From contig JAAAUF010000018.1 of the NCBI GenBank assembly GCA_015499985.1, positions 47,359-111,358 on the forward strand: DNA of 64,000 nucleotides, read 5' to 3'. The stretch comes from Haplosporangium gracile. Taxonomy: Eukaryota; Mortierellomycota; Mortierellomycetes; Mortierellales; Mortierellaceae. Positions within the stretch are counted from its first letter, which is position 1, and the number at the start of each line of letters is the position of its first letter. A program made the translations under genes and the position numbers. Under the pieces are notes generated by a model. It saw only the letters and a program-made list of their open reading frames with translations, had not been told where the DNA came from and searched no databases. Shown piece by piece: positions 13,825 to 25,799 of this stretch.

Positions 13825-14895
13825 TTAAGGTGTGCAGGCGACGGGCGGATTGGCAGCAGGGGCCTGGAAGGTCTGGTACCAGTTCCTGGGATCAGTGTCA
13901 CCGAGGCACTCGGCAACAGTGACGAGCTTGTAACCAAGGCTCTTGACATAGGTAATCGACCAAGGGGTCAACTGGGTCACAGTGCGCTCATAGGTATCGT
14001 GCATCAATTGCATATGGTTGGCGCCCTTGGGGTGGGCGTTGACAACATTGGTGACATTAGCTTGTTCCAAACGAGCGAGCTCGTCGTCTGAAAGCTTGTG
14101 GGGGTTGTTGTTGTCGTCGATATCGGCATCTCCGGTGGCAATGTCCCAGGTGGCAATGACGTAGCCCAAGCCGGTCAACGTCGTCTGAACCTTGACATCG
14201 TTGGCGCTTCCGGGGGCAAAAGTGCCATCGCCATATGGGGGGCGCATGTAGCGGGGGACGACTCCAATGAGCTCGAGGAGGGCCTGTTCGACACGACGCA
14301 TCTGGGTGGTAATCTGGGCGGGAGTTTGGGTGGTCAATGCGACGTGGGACCAAGTGTGAGAGGCAATCTGATGGCCAGAGTTGTAGGCGCGACGAATGGC
14401 CGCACGGACGGCAGGGTCGTAGATGCATCCGTTGTTGTTTCCGTTGACAAAGAAGGTAGCCTTGACCTGCTCGCGGTCCAGAATATCGAGGAGTTGGTTG
14501 GTGTAGGTTGAGGGACCGTCATCGTAGGAGATGGAGTAAGTTCCAGGGACAACACAGTTGGTGTAGACACGGCCGGCGGTGGTGGCAGGGGCGGGTGCTG
14601 GGCCTGCCAGGGTGTAGTAGGGCAAGAGGGTTCCGTTGACCATGGTGCCATTGTGCAATGGTGGAGGGGCTGGTGTAGGGGAGGGGGTGGGAGCACCGGA
14701 GGATCTTGCTGGGGCGGTGGTGATGGTAGGAGGCGCGTTTCCTCCGGTGGCGTTACTCGAGATACCGTTGGCATTGTTGTGGCTGCGAATTCCAAAATAG
14801 ACACCAACGGCGACACCGGCCATGACGACGAGGGAGATGACGCTGATGAGGACCTTGTTCTTGGACTGCATTTCCTTCTTTTTTTCGAGAGACAT
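13825..14895 (-). CDS. Chitin/polysaccharide deacetylase (CE4), type II membrane anchor
   Basis: This intronless 356-residue protein removes N-acetyl groups from chitin or a related polysaccharide, as is known for CE4 family enzymes acting at the cell wall. Residues 14-36 form one hydrophobic segment behind a Lys-rich N-terminus (EKKKEMQSKNK), typical of a signal anchor. A Pro/Thr/Ala linker follows to about residue 105. The NodB-type domain then shows all expected motifs: YDDGP with catalytic and metal-binding Asp125/Asp126, the metal-binding His180 and His184 in SHTWSH, RPPYGDG at 218-224, ATWDIATGD, and a late HP..A..M..MHD segment carrying the second His region. Motifs are intact, so the enzyme is probably active. 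Chitin versus another glycan as substrate cannot be decided here. Confidence 0.93.
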   Translation of the reverse strand: MSLEKKKEMQSKNKVLISVISLVVMAGVAVGVYFGIRSHNNANGISSNATGGNAPPTITTAPARSSGAPTPSPTPAPPPLHNGTMVNGTLLPYYTLAGPAPAPATTAGRVYTNCVVPGTYSISYDDGPSTYTNQLLDILDREQVKATFFVNGNNNGCIYDPAVRAAIRRAYNSGHQIASHTWSHVALTTQTPAQITTQMRRVEQALLELIGVVPRYMRPPYGDGTFAPGSANDVKVQTTLTGLGYVIATWDIATGDADIDDNNNPHKLSDDELARLEQANVTNVVNAHPKGANHMQLMHDTYERTVTQLTPWSITYVKSLGYKLVTVAECLGDTDPRNWYQTFQAPAANPPVACTP

Positions 14896-17151
14896 AGTTG
14901 TTATGATGTGACTAAAGGCTGGATGATTAGGCGGTGGCTGTTGTGGCTGCTATGTGTTTATTGATGTAGTTGTTGTAGATAATGAGAAGAACTGGAGCTG
15001 CTGTTTGATGTTTGTTGCTGGGTATCGATGCTTGCTTGTGTAGCTTGACGAAGGGAAAAAAATACCGAGGGGGCATGCAATTTGATATTTATATAAGTGT
15101 CAAAACGGCGAAGAATGTTTACCGAGAGTTTTTTTTTTTTGTTGAGCGATGGTGGCCACTAAGGTCTGAGAAAACAGCAGCATTCTTTCTTACTGTGATC
15201 CAGGTCCTCTTCCTTCTCCCAGTTTTGACGGCGATGGACGCGCAGCTTTATTTTTAGAGAGGGGCAGAAGACAAGGGGATTGGGGGATTGAAGGAAAAGG
15301 GTACGAGTGAATAAAGAAGAAATCTATTCTGGCGGCTATGTGGCACGGCCTTTGCGTGGCACTGTTAGCGGAGGGAATGTGCGACAGACTGCGACAAGGT
15401 AGATGAGAGAAATAGTTAGCCAGGGACGACCAAGGAGGGATAGGGGGCATTCTAGAATGTCCAGTGCGGGGCGTGTTTCTTGACGAAGTTTTACAACGGC
15501 GAAGTCAAGAGTTGAGAGAGAGAGGGTCGAGTGACTGATGTGTACAGTGTGCATGTGCGTGGCTGGTTGTGTTTTTGTCGTCGCTTTTTTGCTCTTTTGG
15601 GCTGTGAGGGGTGTTTATCACGTTTTAGCATCCCATGCTCATCTACTTTAATCTCATTTGCTGAACGCATAAGGCAGGAGAAGGGCATAATTACCAGGGT
15701 GGGCAAAACTAACCTGGTTGCTTTGCAGCGAAAGAAGTGCAGGTAAATTTGACAAGTACATCCTCCGTTTTCTAGGTAAATTTTGCGCAGCTTTTGACTG
15801 GCGTTCAAAGGAAAAAAAAATGAAGTCCAGACATGAGATTCGGACAGTTCGGCGAGTTTTTTTTTGTCAAACCAAGGGCTATATTGGCGCACACTAATTT
15901 CCAAAGGCTTTTTGCTCTCTTGTGTATGTGTACGCTCACGCGTACAATAAAAAAAAGGTCGATCGCAATGGTAAACGACAAGAGTTATGCACATGCTGTA
16001 CCTGCACCTTTCTCCATTTTCCATGTTGCAAAAAGAATTTGCTTTGTTTGAGTTTTGGCTTTTTTCTGGTGTAAACGAGCGTGAGAGGAACCGTGGATAA
16101 GAAGACACCGTCAAAAGGATAGCTCGTAAGACTTTGTGAGGCCTTTTCAGGGTACCTAAAAGCCATCCTTGTGGGTTTCCACCCCTTTCAAAGTAGGGTG
16201 AGCCAACTTTTCCCTGCTTCTCGTTGAGATCTTTGTAAACAGAGAGAATTCATTTCACCGCTTGAGACAAAAAAATTGGCGCTCACTTTAACGCAAATTC
16301 TTTTTGCATGGACGCTGTACACGTAGACCTAAGCTTTGTCCCTTCACCGACTCGAAACTAGAGTGTTCCGTGAAGGGCAGCGAAGCAGGCCATTTCTCGT
16401 TTAGAGTACCGGGTGGAGTGAGCGTTGACCTTTGTCGTCGGACTAGACAATGCAAGAAAAAGGAGATCGTGCTTGGTGACGAGAGAGAAGTACGGTTCAC
16501 CGCTTCTTCTCTTTTCTCTCCTCTCTCGCCATGTCTTTCTCTTATTACTCGTTCGATTCCCCCCTGTTTTCAATCTCCCTCCCACCTTTGCTTGCTTGAC
16601 GTTGTTTGTCATCAGCAGAACGAGAGAAATCTAAATGTGTGGCCATGAGGACGTTACTGTTCATTGCACTCTTTCTCTCCTCTCTCTCACACACACTCTT
16701 GACGCGACTGCACATATGGTCTAATGAACAAAAGACCTTGAATTGGTCTAGCATGTTCCTGTCTTTTATTTTCTACTGATAGTAGCAACTCCGTGTTTTT
16801 TTCATTGTCCGGCCTGGCCGTTTGATTTGTATGATAAATACGAAATGGATCGACAACGACAATCATTTGTTGTTGCCAGAGAGAGTGATCTGCAAACTCC
16901 TTAAAGTTGTCTGATCAGTTTTTATTAGGGGCTGCTGGTGCTTATTTGTCTTGGAATAATCAAGAGTTGATCAAACTAGCGTGACGGGGGGCCATGAAGA
17001 CAACCAACTGATGGTTGCCATCCAGGCACCCCGTGTATGTGAAGCGATCGCAGACAAAAATGCTTAATTCTTTGTTAATTCTTTAATTGAGTTAGTTCTG
17101 CGTTGTACTACTCACATAATAGAGGTAAGAAGGATCGCGTGGCATTTCGTC

Positions 17152-17195
17152 TGAAACGTCATAAACGACATAATGATGTCGTCTATGACGTTTCA
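17152..17195. repeat. Near-perfect 20-bp inverted repeat with 4-base loop
   Basis: The left arm 17152-17171 (TGAAACGTCATAAACGACAT) pairs with the right arm 17176-17195 at 19 of 20 positions around an AATG loop. Each arm ends in TGACGT/ACGTCA-like sequence, the half-site core of bZIP (CREB/ATF) factors. It could be a paired regulatory site, a small hairpin or a mobile-element relic. Confidence 0.85.
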
Positions 17196-17215
17196 AATAC
17201 ACGACAATAGCTAAT

Positions 17216-17287
17216 CCCCGATCTCGATTACGACCTCGATTATGACCTCGACTACGACCTCGGCTACGAACTCAGCTACGACCTCGA
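17216..17287 (+). repeat. Degenerate 12-bp tandem repeat (GACCTCGAYTAY)n
   Basis: About six units of a 12-base motif read Asp-Leu-Asp-Tyr in one frame (DLDYDLDYDLDYDLGYELSYDLE). Differences among the first units fall mostly at third codon positions (GAT/GAC, TAT/TAC). No ATG precedes it in that frame after the TAG at about 17210, so no gene is called. Confidence 0.75.
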
Positions 17288-17702
17288 GGGAGCCAGGTGG
17301 GTGCATGTGGTAACTAAGGGACATGTAACCATCCTCTAACGGCAACTGGACATTCCTGCCCGTTGGTCTGGCTCTGACGCGCGAGTCCCTTCTTCGTTCC
17401 CATTGGCAATTGCGATAGGCCATTCACCATGGACGTTCCACTTTCTTCTCTCCGTGCAAATTTTAATTTTCTTCCCCACTTTTTTTTTTGATCCTTACAA
17501 GCTACTGACACCCCCCGTCTCTTCTCCTTCTCCTTCTCCTTCTCCTCCTTCCTCCTTCTCCTTCCTCTCGTCCTCTCTTCCCCTCGTCACCCTTTGCTAT
17601 CGCTTACTTCTCCACTCTTTCACACTCTCAAGCACATATACGCACTCTTCCTCTAATTCGTTCTCTATCTTTCTTATCTCCAACACTTACACCCTCAAGA
17701 GA

Positions 17703-17753
17703 ATGCGTCGCCGCATGGTCCCGACTCCTAATTCAACTTCACCTTCCACCTAA
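17703..17753 (+). other. Upstream ORF (16 codons) in leader of WD40 gene
   Basis: ATG at 17703 opens MRRRMVPTPNSTSPST and stops at TAA 17751. It ends 66 bases before the main ATG at 17820. If the transcript starts in the CT-rich tract upstream, this uORF would be met first by scanning ribosomes and could lower translation of the main frame. The transcription start is not known. Confidence 0.4.
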
Positions 17754-17819
17754 TTCATCCTTTCTTTACCCTTTCTCACTGTCTGAATACATAACCACTG
17801 CATCACATCCAAGCCCGCC

Positions 17820-20800
17820 ATGCTGAGAAAGACAGGGAGATCCATCACCTCCAATCATCCAAACATCGCCTCTAATAATGGCCCCTCAGGATCCCTCCCA
17901 AGCAGCCCTGCCATGCGTCGTCGTCGGAAAGAGTCCGAATGCATGGTAACGAATCAAAGCAGTTTTTTTGCTTCTCAACATTAAACACGTTTAAAGTCAT
18001 GTGGCGAGCAACAATAGCTAATCTCGTGAATCGCCCTTTTTTTCCCTCTAATACTCCCACAGCTCAAGTTAGAGCGAGTCCTGGGCTTGACATCAAACAA
18101 GCCCATGATCCTATCCGTTAACTCGACCTATGATCTTGTTGCCTATGCGGCTGGTTGTGTCGTCGTCCTCTACAACCACAAGCTCGACAAACAAGTCGGC
18201 CTGCTCTGCAGTGCGACGCTCAACAAAGCGCCCTCTTCCTCTTCGGGAGACGGATTAATGTCCGCGTCAGGACCAGGATCGTACCATTCTGGAATGCATG
18301 GCCCGGGAGGAAGCGGAATAGGTTCGTCGAGAGGCATTGCATCCCTTGGCAGTTCACCGAGGGCCATGGCGGGGACTCAATGGATGAACAATCCCATGGC
18401 AAGCGCCAATATCAACCCGCTGGCGGGTCTGGCGCCCATGTCCCTTGCCGAGTCATCATCCAGCTTCGGTGCTTCAAATCCAAGTAGCAACAAGAATGTG
18501 AAACCTAAACCCATCTCTTGTCTCTCTTTTTCCCCAGACGGCCAGTTTCTGGCTATTGGCGAGGTACAGCTCGCTCACCACTCCTTGTACTTGCATCTAT
18601 TTCTATGTTGGTACTCATTTTTTGTGTTTGGCGACAAGGGCTATCGTTTTTAACTGGGAAGTATTCTTCTACCTTGTTCATGTTTAGTCGGGACATCAAC
18701 CGAGGATTCTTATCTGGGAAGTGGCATCCCAGTCGCTCGTGGGGGAACTGCAAGGCCACAAGTTCGGAGTACAGGCTGTTCAGTTTTCTCCCAGCTCAAA
18801 GTTTGTCGTGTCCTTGGGCTTCCAGGTACATAAATTTTTGATTTTTTTCTTTTTCTCGGGATGACTGACAATGCGAAGAATGAATGCTTAAATGTTAAAG
18901 TAGAGGTAAAAATGAAGTCATCCTACAAGTGTTGAAGAAAGAGATTCAACAACGCGCTCATATAAACTACATGCTCAATTGCATATCTTGTTTTCTTTAT
19001 TTAGCACGATGGGTACATTCACGTCTGGAACTGGAGGACGAACACACAGATCGCGAGCAATAAGGTGACCAGCAAGGTCAATGCTCTTGCATTTTCAGCA
19101 GATGGATCTTACTTTGTCACTGCTGGGCTGAGGCATATCAAGTTCTGGTATCTGAATGTTGGCGCCAACAAGCGAGCAGGATCCGTAAGTTTTATTTGCT
19201 GGATTATGCGGAAGAAGGGGGGTTTTTTTATCAAACCAGTGATCAATCAGCTACTGATCAATTCTCTTCCTTTGATCATAGTCGAGCACACGCGTTTTAG
19301 ATGGTCGGTCAGGAATACTGGGTGAACTTCGGGACAGCAGCTATGTCGATGTTGTCTGCAGTCAGGATGGGCGATTCACATATGCAATCACCTCCAACGG
19401 CATTCTCTGTCTGTTCTCAGAAGGACGAATCATGGAAAAGTGGATCGACCTGCACGTCCGAGGAGCATACTCTATCAACCTAGAGGAGAGATGCGTCATC
19501 TGCGCGTGCACGGATGGCTTCATTAGGTAACATAATTGTTATTAACGAAATGTCTTTACTTTGGTTTTGAATCTTGCAACTTGAAAGGTCTGCTAATCAA
19601 CCTCGACCTCTCATCCTACAGACTGTTTGAGCTGGAGACCCTGCAATATATTGTCACACTTCCCAAGCCTTCTCCAGTCGGCACGTTTGGAATAGCGACA
19701 CATCAGGAACCTCAAGAAGAGCAAGCGCAGCATGAGGTCATCGCGGATGTTCTAGCCTCTCAGTTTGACGTCTCTTCCTCCAGCCTTATTTGCATTTATT
19801 CAGACCGCTCAATCATTGTCTGGAACCTCGCCGACCACAAAAATGCCGTTATTTCTACCAGTCACCACTTTCACTCGGACTGTGTCTGGGGTGTTGAGGT
19901 AAATGTTGTTCATTTATAAGACCCAGTCAAGGAAACGCTGTTATTGTCTTGGTCAAGAGAGACTTAAAATCGGTGTAAAACTTCCATTTAGATAATGCCT
20001 GAGCTAGCTACTGGCGAACAGGGAGGAAACTTGTTTCCTCCAGAGACATTTGCTACTTACTCTGCGGATGGATCGATTCTTTTCTGGAACTTGAACGACA
20101 ACATCTCAATACTTCCACCTCCGTCTGATACAAATCGGCTCTCAACAAGCGACACTGCCAATCCACCGCACACCCACAAAGAGATCATCCGCGTATTGTA
20201 TGCGGATGAAAACTGTAGGTCGTGGATCCAGCCTCCCGAGACGCAGGACGCAATGGACCCAGGTTACAACACTGTTCCTTTGGAGTGCGGAGTGCGCACG
20301 GTCAAGATTAGCCCCGACGGCAAGTTTCTGGCATCTGGAGACAAAGGGGGGAACTTCAGGTAAGCTTTCAAATAAGTTCGTGAGAGAGCATCCATTTATA
20401 TATTTCCGGTTGTACTAATGCGCTGCGTTCCCGATCCCCATAGAGTGCACTCATTATCAACGCTCGAAAAACTCACATATCAGGAGGCACACGACACAGA
20501 GATTTTGGCGATCGACTTTACGGACTCGGAGGCGCAGGTTTCGCCTCTATTGGTCGCAACCGCTGGACGGGATCGACTCTTACACGTTTTCGATGTCCAA
20601 AACGATTATGCGCTTGTTCAGACCCTCGACGACCACTCTTCTTCAATCACCTGCATCAAGTTTGCTGCGGACGGGTCGCGGATGATGAGTTGTGGAGCCG
20701 ATAAGAGTATCATTTTCCGGAATTGTCAAAAGGTAAATGACAAGCGCCCAAATGCAGCTGTGCAAAAGCTTTGAAAAACTGTCCCCAGTATTAAATATTG

Positions 20801-23800
20801 AACTTCTTTTTCCAAATTTTGCGTCACTTTTAGAACGATGATGGGATGACGTTCCAGCCATATCATCAGGCGCCAGGACGGGCATCGTTCTACGACATGG
20901 CACTGCATGGACCCAGTCAAACAATGTCAGTGGTCTCGGGCGATCGACGGTTCAGCGTTTATGCTCTGGAGTCTGGAAAGTCCATTCACACCTTTAAGGC
21001 CGAGACGAAGGGCAATGATCTGACAGCAGGCATGGCGGAGGCTTGCAGTATGACCCATCTCAGTGTGGATCCCTCTGGCACCATCGCAGCAGCTTCAGGA
21101 AGCGACAAGTCTGTTCGTATCTACGACTTGCTTCATGGAACATGTTTGGCCCACATGATTGCCCATTCTGAACTGGTGACGAGCGTCAAGTTTACAAATG
21201 GACTTAACAGGGTCATATCCACCAGTGCTGATGGATGTGTGCTAGTCTGGCGGCTTTCAAAGGACATCGTGCGGCGGATACAAACCAGGATTCTGGAGAA
21301 CGTCACCTTGCCGTCCTACCTCCAAGCGAAGGCTGCTGAAAAGCTGTCGATCCCGAGTTCAAGTTCGACATTGGGAGCGAGTTCGAGACCACTGAAGATA
21401 AAAAAGTCGACGGATCGACTGGCATATGCAAGTGATTATTCCAATGCCTCCCGCCGAAACTCGACAACGTCTTTGATGAGCGACGATTTCGATCTCCGTT
21501 CGGATGTTCAGTCTGATGATTTGAATCCTTCCCAGTTACAGCAGCAGCGGTTAAGAAACCTGTCAAAGGACTCACGACTGGAAGACATGCCGCAGGACTT
21601 CACTCCAGTTTCTGTCACGAAGCCAACGTCCGCGAGAACGGCAGGAACACGGACAAGGACATTAACGGCATCCAGTATGAAAACACCTTTGACTCGATCC
21701 CGCCAAAACTCGGCTTCTCAGCCTGTCACACCGAAGTCTAACCTGTCTTCGAATCGCTCAACTGTTTTGCCCGAGCTTCCTCCTTGGAACAAGAACATTG
21801 TCAAGGAGAAGGTGGTTAACCTACCTTCGGCCCTTTCTTCACAAAAGCCAGCAGGATCAACGTCGCCTCGTGAGCGTGTCACAAAGTCCATCGTCAAAGG
21901 CAAGTGGCTTCCTACGCCTACAAACCCACGACCACGAGCAATCTCCTTGGGGGTTCCCAACGAAAAGAGTCTCATCTCCTCAGACCCCAACGCACAGGAG
22001 ACTGCAGAGCAGCAGGAGCGACATGCCCTGAGCGACCATACACCTCGTGGTCATGCCGTTACCACCAACGATGCCAGCGCGGATGATGACGAGCTGAGCG
22101 ACGAGACAGAGCCGGGATTCGATGACGGGCTTAGATTTGTACCTTCGGGTCTTTGCTTAAGTCCGGTCAAGGATGTCCCAGATTCTGATACTCGTCTCAA
22201 AGCAGAGCCCGAAAGAACATCGAGTGATTCAGTAACCTTTCCTACATCTCATACTACCGACAGTATCGACTCGTCTGGAGAACCTGTACACGCGGCTGCA
22301 GCTGGAGTTGAGACCGAGGACGAACTTGTTGAGCAAGAGGCTGGAGGCTCGGAAGAACGAGACGGAGATGACGAGGAAGCAGATGATGACGAAAGTGCTA
22401 TCGACTCGGCTAGTGACCATGATGGGCTTTCACCACTACAATCCAGATTTAGAAGTCCAGGCATGGACATCAGTGGACCTCTCGAAGTGGCGGGCAGCTT
22501 TGAGGAAGGCGAGCGTCTTAGATCTCCCAGAAGTGGTCTCCACAGCGCGCCCGCTCCGCCTTTGAGTCGTCGGGCAAGTCTAAAGCCTGCTGAACCAGGC
22601 CGACGGAGTCTGAGCGCCAAATTCTTGACGGCGCATGCTGCAGCAATCATGCTCGGACTCACCCGGAGTTCGATGCAGGAGCGCGACGGCAATACTGGCG
22701 CTGAAGGCTTACAGGAAGGCGCTCTCCTCGAACTTTCCTCGACCGATACGACACCAACTTTGGAGGAAGACAAAAAGATGGTCCTGGCAGGTACTGAGCG
22801 TTTTGAAGCAGTATCAGCAGACGCAGCCTTGGGGCCAACGAGTTCATCTGACAGCGATCCGACCGAGGCTAATATGACTGCAAGTCGCGAGCACCAGCCA
22901 CTTTCATTCGAGGAACGCTTGAACCCGGTCTCGCTCAACTCGCTCACCAAAGTCGTCATGAGGCGAAGAGCGCGAAGTTCAGCCATCGCTCCGTCTGGTA
23001 CTCTATCGCCCACGCAACCTCACATCCAGGGCGATGCTGTCGCTGAAGAACATTCAGTATCCACCAAGTCTCAGGGTATCAGGCCGAGGGGATCAGGATC
23101 AGTGGATCTGTCCAAGGAAGTCGAACGGACAAGAAAACGACTTCAAGAACTGGGCTACCTGAGCAGCCCCACTTCCACAACCACCACTAAGTTCCACGGG
23201 CCGTCGTCTTTGAGCTCTGTTTTGGCAACCATATCCGCCGACAAGACTGAAGGTGAGCAGAGTCCAGTTGATCAAGGCGAACGTTCCGACACGAAGCCTT
23301 TGCCAGGTAGAATGGACGTTGAAGCGCGTCCAATGTCGCCCCCTCCTCCTCCTCTACAGCTATCCCCCGCAAAGGGTATCCTGATTTCGCCTGCTCATGT
23401 CATCAGTCCTGCTATCAGACGCAAGACAAGTCATAGCGGTTTAATCGTGGCACCGCTGCCTTTCCTTGGCCAAACTGACGGTCAAGCCCGTGCACAAGCG
23501 TCGCTGGATATGGCACTCGCAGGAATCGCTCAAAGCGATCGAGCGCCTCCTCTCTCAAATCATCATGAATCGATCAAGTCCAAGAAAGTGACGACAAGGA
23601 GAAAGGACGATAGTGGCGGAGAGGACGATGCATCGCTGAGGGACGCGTTTGCGCGGATCTCGTTCCTGATCTCACACAAGGCCAAGTCGGCGATGATTCG
23701 TTTGAATGCTGGAGATGATGAAGGCGCAGAGCATTTGGCGGAGACGCAAGCTTGGATGAAGGAGACACGCGATGGGTTGTTGAAACTGGTTGGTGAGGCT

Positions 23801-23860
23801 CAGGGTCACGTCTGGATACTTGAGCAGGCGTCTGCTGCGAGCAACGAGGGCGATGAATAA
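17820..23860 (+). CDS. WDR62/MABP1-like WD40 scaffold protein
   Basis: Nine exons join in frame: 17820-17945, 18063-18563, 18688-18825, 19005-19184, 19282-19526, 19622-19898, 19992-20359, 20444-20732 and 20834-23860, giving 1,716 residues. The start follows a CT-rich leader. From residue 43 the sequence matches the animal MABP1/WDR62 pattern: LERVLGLT, then VAYAAGCVVVLYN, then ISCLSFSPDGQFLAIGE, GHKFGVQAVQFSP, SYFVTAGLRHIKFWYL, and VHSLSTLEKLTYQEAHDTEILAIDF. WD40 repeats, probably two propellers, run to about residue 848. An Ala/Gly/Ser insert follows the first strand (about 83-155). The 870-residue tail is Ser/Glu-rich and disordered-looking, ending in a short helical segment (about 1645-1716). 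The animal proteins scaffold JNK signalling and spindle poles. Whether that role holds in this fungus is inference. Confidence 0.9.
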
Positions 23861-24078
23861 ATTTCTCCTGCTGGCGCCAATTAATTATTCATTGCGGCGC
23901 ACAAATGTGTTTTTATTATTTTACGGTGTGGATGGGAACGAGAGTGCGAGTAAAAAAAAGAAAACCAGTATCTAAACGTTCAAAGCCTTCAATGGTAGGG
24001 CAGTCCAATGGCGCACACAAATACGAATTTGCTCAAAAGAACTTCTTCTTTATCCCTCTTCATTCTTTCCACCCCTTC

Positions 24079-25388
24079 ATGTCCATCACCACACACGCAA
24101 CCAACCGTATCTCCATCTTTGATATCCCTCTAATTATCGACCTCATCTGCGAGAACCTCACAAAAGTCGACTTCTTCTCCTGCCTCCAAGTCTCTCGCCA
24201 CTGGTTCGCCTTCTTCCAATCTTGAGTTCTTCGCCGTGTCGACTTCGTCAACCTCAAGAAGCACCAAACATGGGCTATTCTTGATAGCGCCGCCTGGATC
24301 CACTCCCTTACCATTGACATATCTGATGCTGTCTGGTTCCTGAGCAACCCTACTTCGCCCTGCACCAACATCCACGAGCTCCGTTGTGTCGATTATGACT
24401 ACCACCTCAAGCGGTTGGAAGACTACAACATCCAACATATCCTTCGATTGTGGGCCACACCAACAACGCGCTTCTTTTGATTGAGACCAACCCCAAGCTC
24501 CATACCTTGACCGTCAATCATAAAGAGTAGGGGTACAGAGACGATCGCTTTACAGAATCGGTCTTCAAATCCTTGGCGGCGCACAAGTCTCTCACCAAGA
24601 TCCATATCAGCATCCCAGCCCTCATCTCAGACGTTCAATTCAACCTCTATAACAAGCTTCCCGTTGGTCTTCGAGACTTTGAGTTCAGCTACGGGACCGC
24701 ATGAGCCGAATGGGGTTATGACGATGACTTTAGGGTCCGCATGCCCAAGCTCACGACAACTTTACTCCCGGCCCTAGATCGATTCTGTCCCCGGGGATCT
24801 CGGCAACGAGTGCCTTTGCATTTTAAAGACGATGAGGCATATATTTCGCCTTTCGCCCTCTACAGCAACTCTGACACCTATTACGACGAGTATGAGGAGG
24901 ACTACTACATCAACGATCCACTGAATTACCATATGATCCACTATCATGACCTTGAAGCGACCACTCTCATCCAAAGGTTTCCTCGGCTTCGGGATCTTGC
25001 TCTGCGTGACCACATGGGGAATCTTAAGGACTTGGCTACCTCTTGCCCTGATCTAGAGACGATCTACCTTCCCACCAAGGATATAGTTGTACAAGATATC
25101 AACAACACCGAGACGGCAACAGCAACGGATCCACTGTCAACAGGATATCATTTCGCCAAGTTAAAGGAGTTCAGGATCGAGGGAGAGTGGTCATCATCAA
25201 CCCATCAAGCGATTGCAGAGTTGATTTTTCGGCCGACAGTTATTCTGGAACTTGCTTGATTCGATCGCGGCGATTGGCAGGCAACTACGGACACCGCGAG
25301 CCCATTTCATATCAATACCGCGACCAGTTGGACACGCTACGCTCAGCTCAAGGAGTCACTGGCATCTAGAGGAAGATCATTTTGTATA
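24079..25388 (+). pseudogene. Decayed F-box/LRR gene
   Basis: An ATG at 24079 opens an F-box-like N-terminus (ISIFDIPLIIDLICENLTKV) that closely parallels the intact gene at 25800 (LAIFEIPHVLNLICIRLTTN). The frame is interrupted by TGA at 24223. It continues as VDFVNLKKHQTWAILDSA, matching VDLKKETTWDILDHA in the intact paralogue, then needs a frameshift near 24440 into SIVGHTNNALLLIETNPK. TAG at 24528, TGA at 24702 and TGA at 25257 interrupt the new frame. Residual homology-like sequence (WTRYAQLKESLASRG) reaches about 25388. With four in-frame stops and at least one frameshift this cannot encode the full protein. Introns could hide one lesion but not all. Confidence 0.8.
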
Positions 25389-25673
25389 TAGTCGTGAGTT
25401 TGAGGTGTTGTGTAGTGGGATGGTCGCTGAGAGTCGTGTGCGGTGGAAGAGTAGGAAGGCTACTCGAGGCAGGCTCTAGATTGTCTTTCTTTTCTTTTTG
25501 TTTTTTTACTTCAGTTCTCCGATACACCAATAAAAGATCAAAATTACGTTGTTTAGGAGGAGCCGAGCCGCAGCAACGCCAACGCCATTAAGTTAGGGTT
25601 GAGCACGAATTGACATCAAATGGGGGCGGAGTGGGCGCTTTCATGAATGTCGAATGAACGCCACCACTACAGA

Positions 25674-25683
25674 CCATAAAAGG
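25674..25683 (+). promoter_or_regulatory. CArG-like / TATA-like element before F-box gene
   Basis: CCATAAAAGG fits CC(A/T)6GG, the MADS-box (SRF/Mcm1-type) consensus, and also contains a TATA-like ATAAAA. It lies 117 bases upstream of the ATG at 25800. A plain TATA role is the simpler reading. Confidence 0.35.
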
Positions 25684-25799
25684 GGAGCTGTAAACTCTTG
25701 TCCTTCTCATCCCTCACTTCTTCTTTTCGTTCTTCTTCTTTATCTATCTCTCTCAACAACAAACACGCACCCCTTTCCTCTCTTCCCTCCAGAAAATTC

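Larger units (their letters stand above)
14896..17819. other. Long intergenic region, about 2.9 kb
   Basis: No protein gene or RNA gene is supported. The open frames here are short, in low-complexity or AT-rich sequence, and lack domain-like composition. Notable content is the inverted repeat at 17152-17195, the 12-bp degenerate repeat at 17216-17287, and a pyrimidine-rich tract around 17511-17600 that likely belongs to the promoter or leader of the WD40 gene starting at 17820. Confidence 0.55.

Noticed and set aside
16545..16565. tRNA-like GTTCGATTCC (B-box-like) sequence
   Set aside because: No matching acceptor stem, D-arm or A-box at the right distance.
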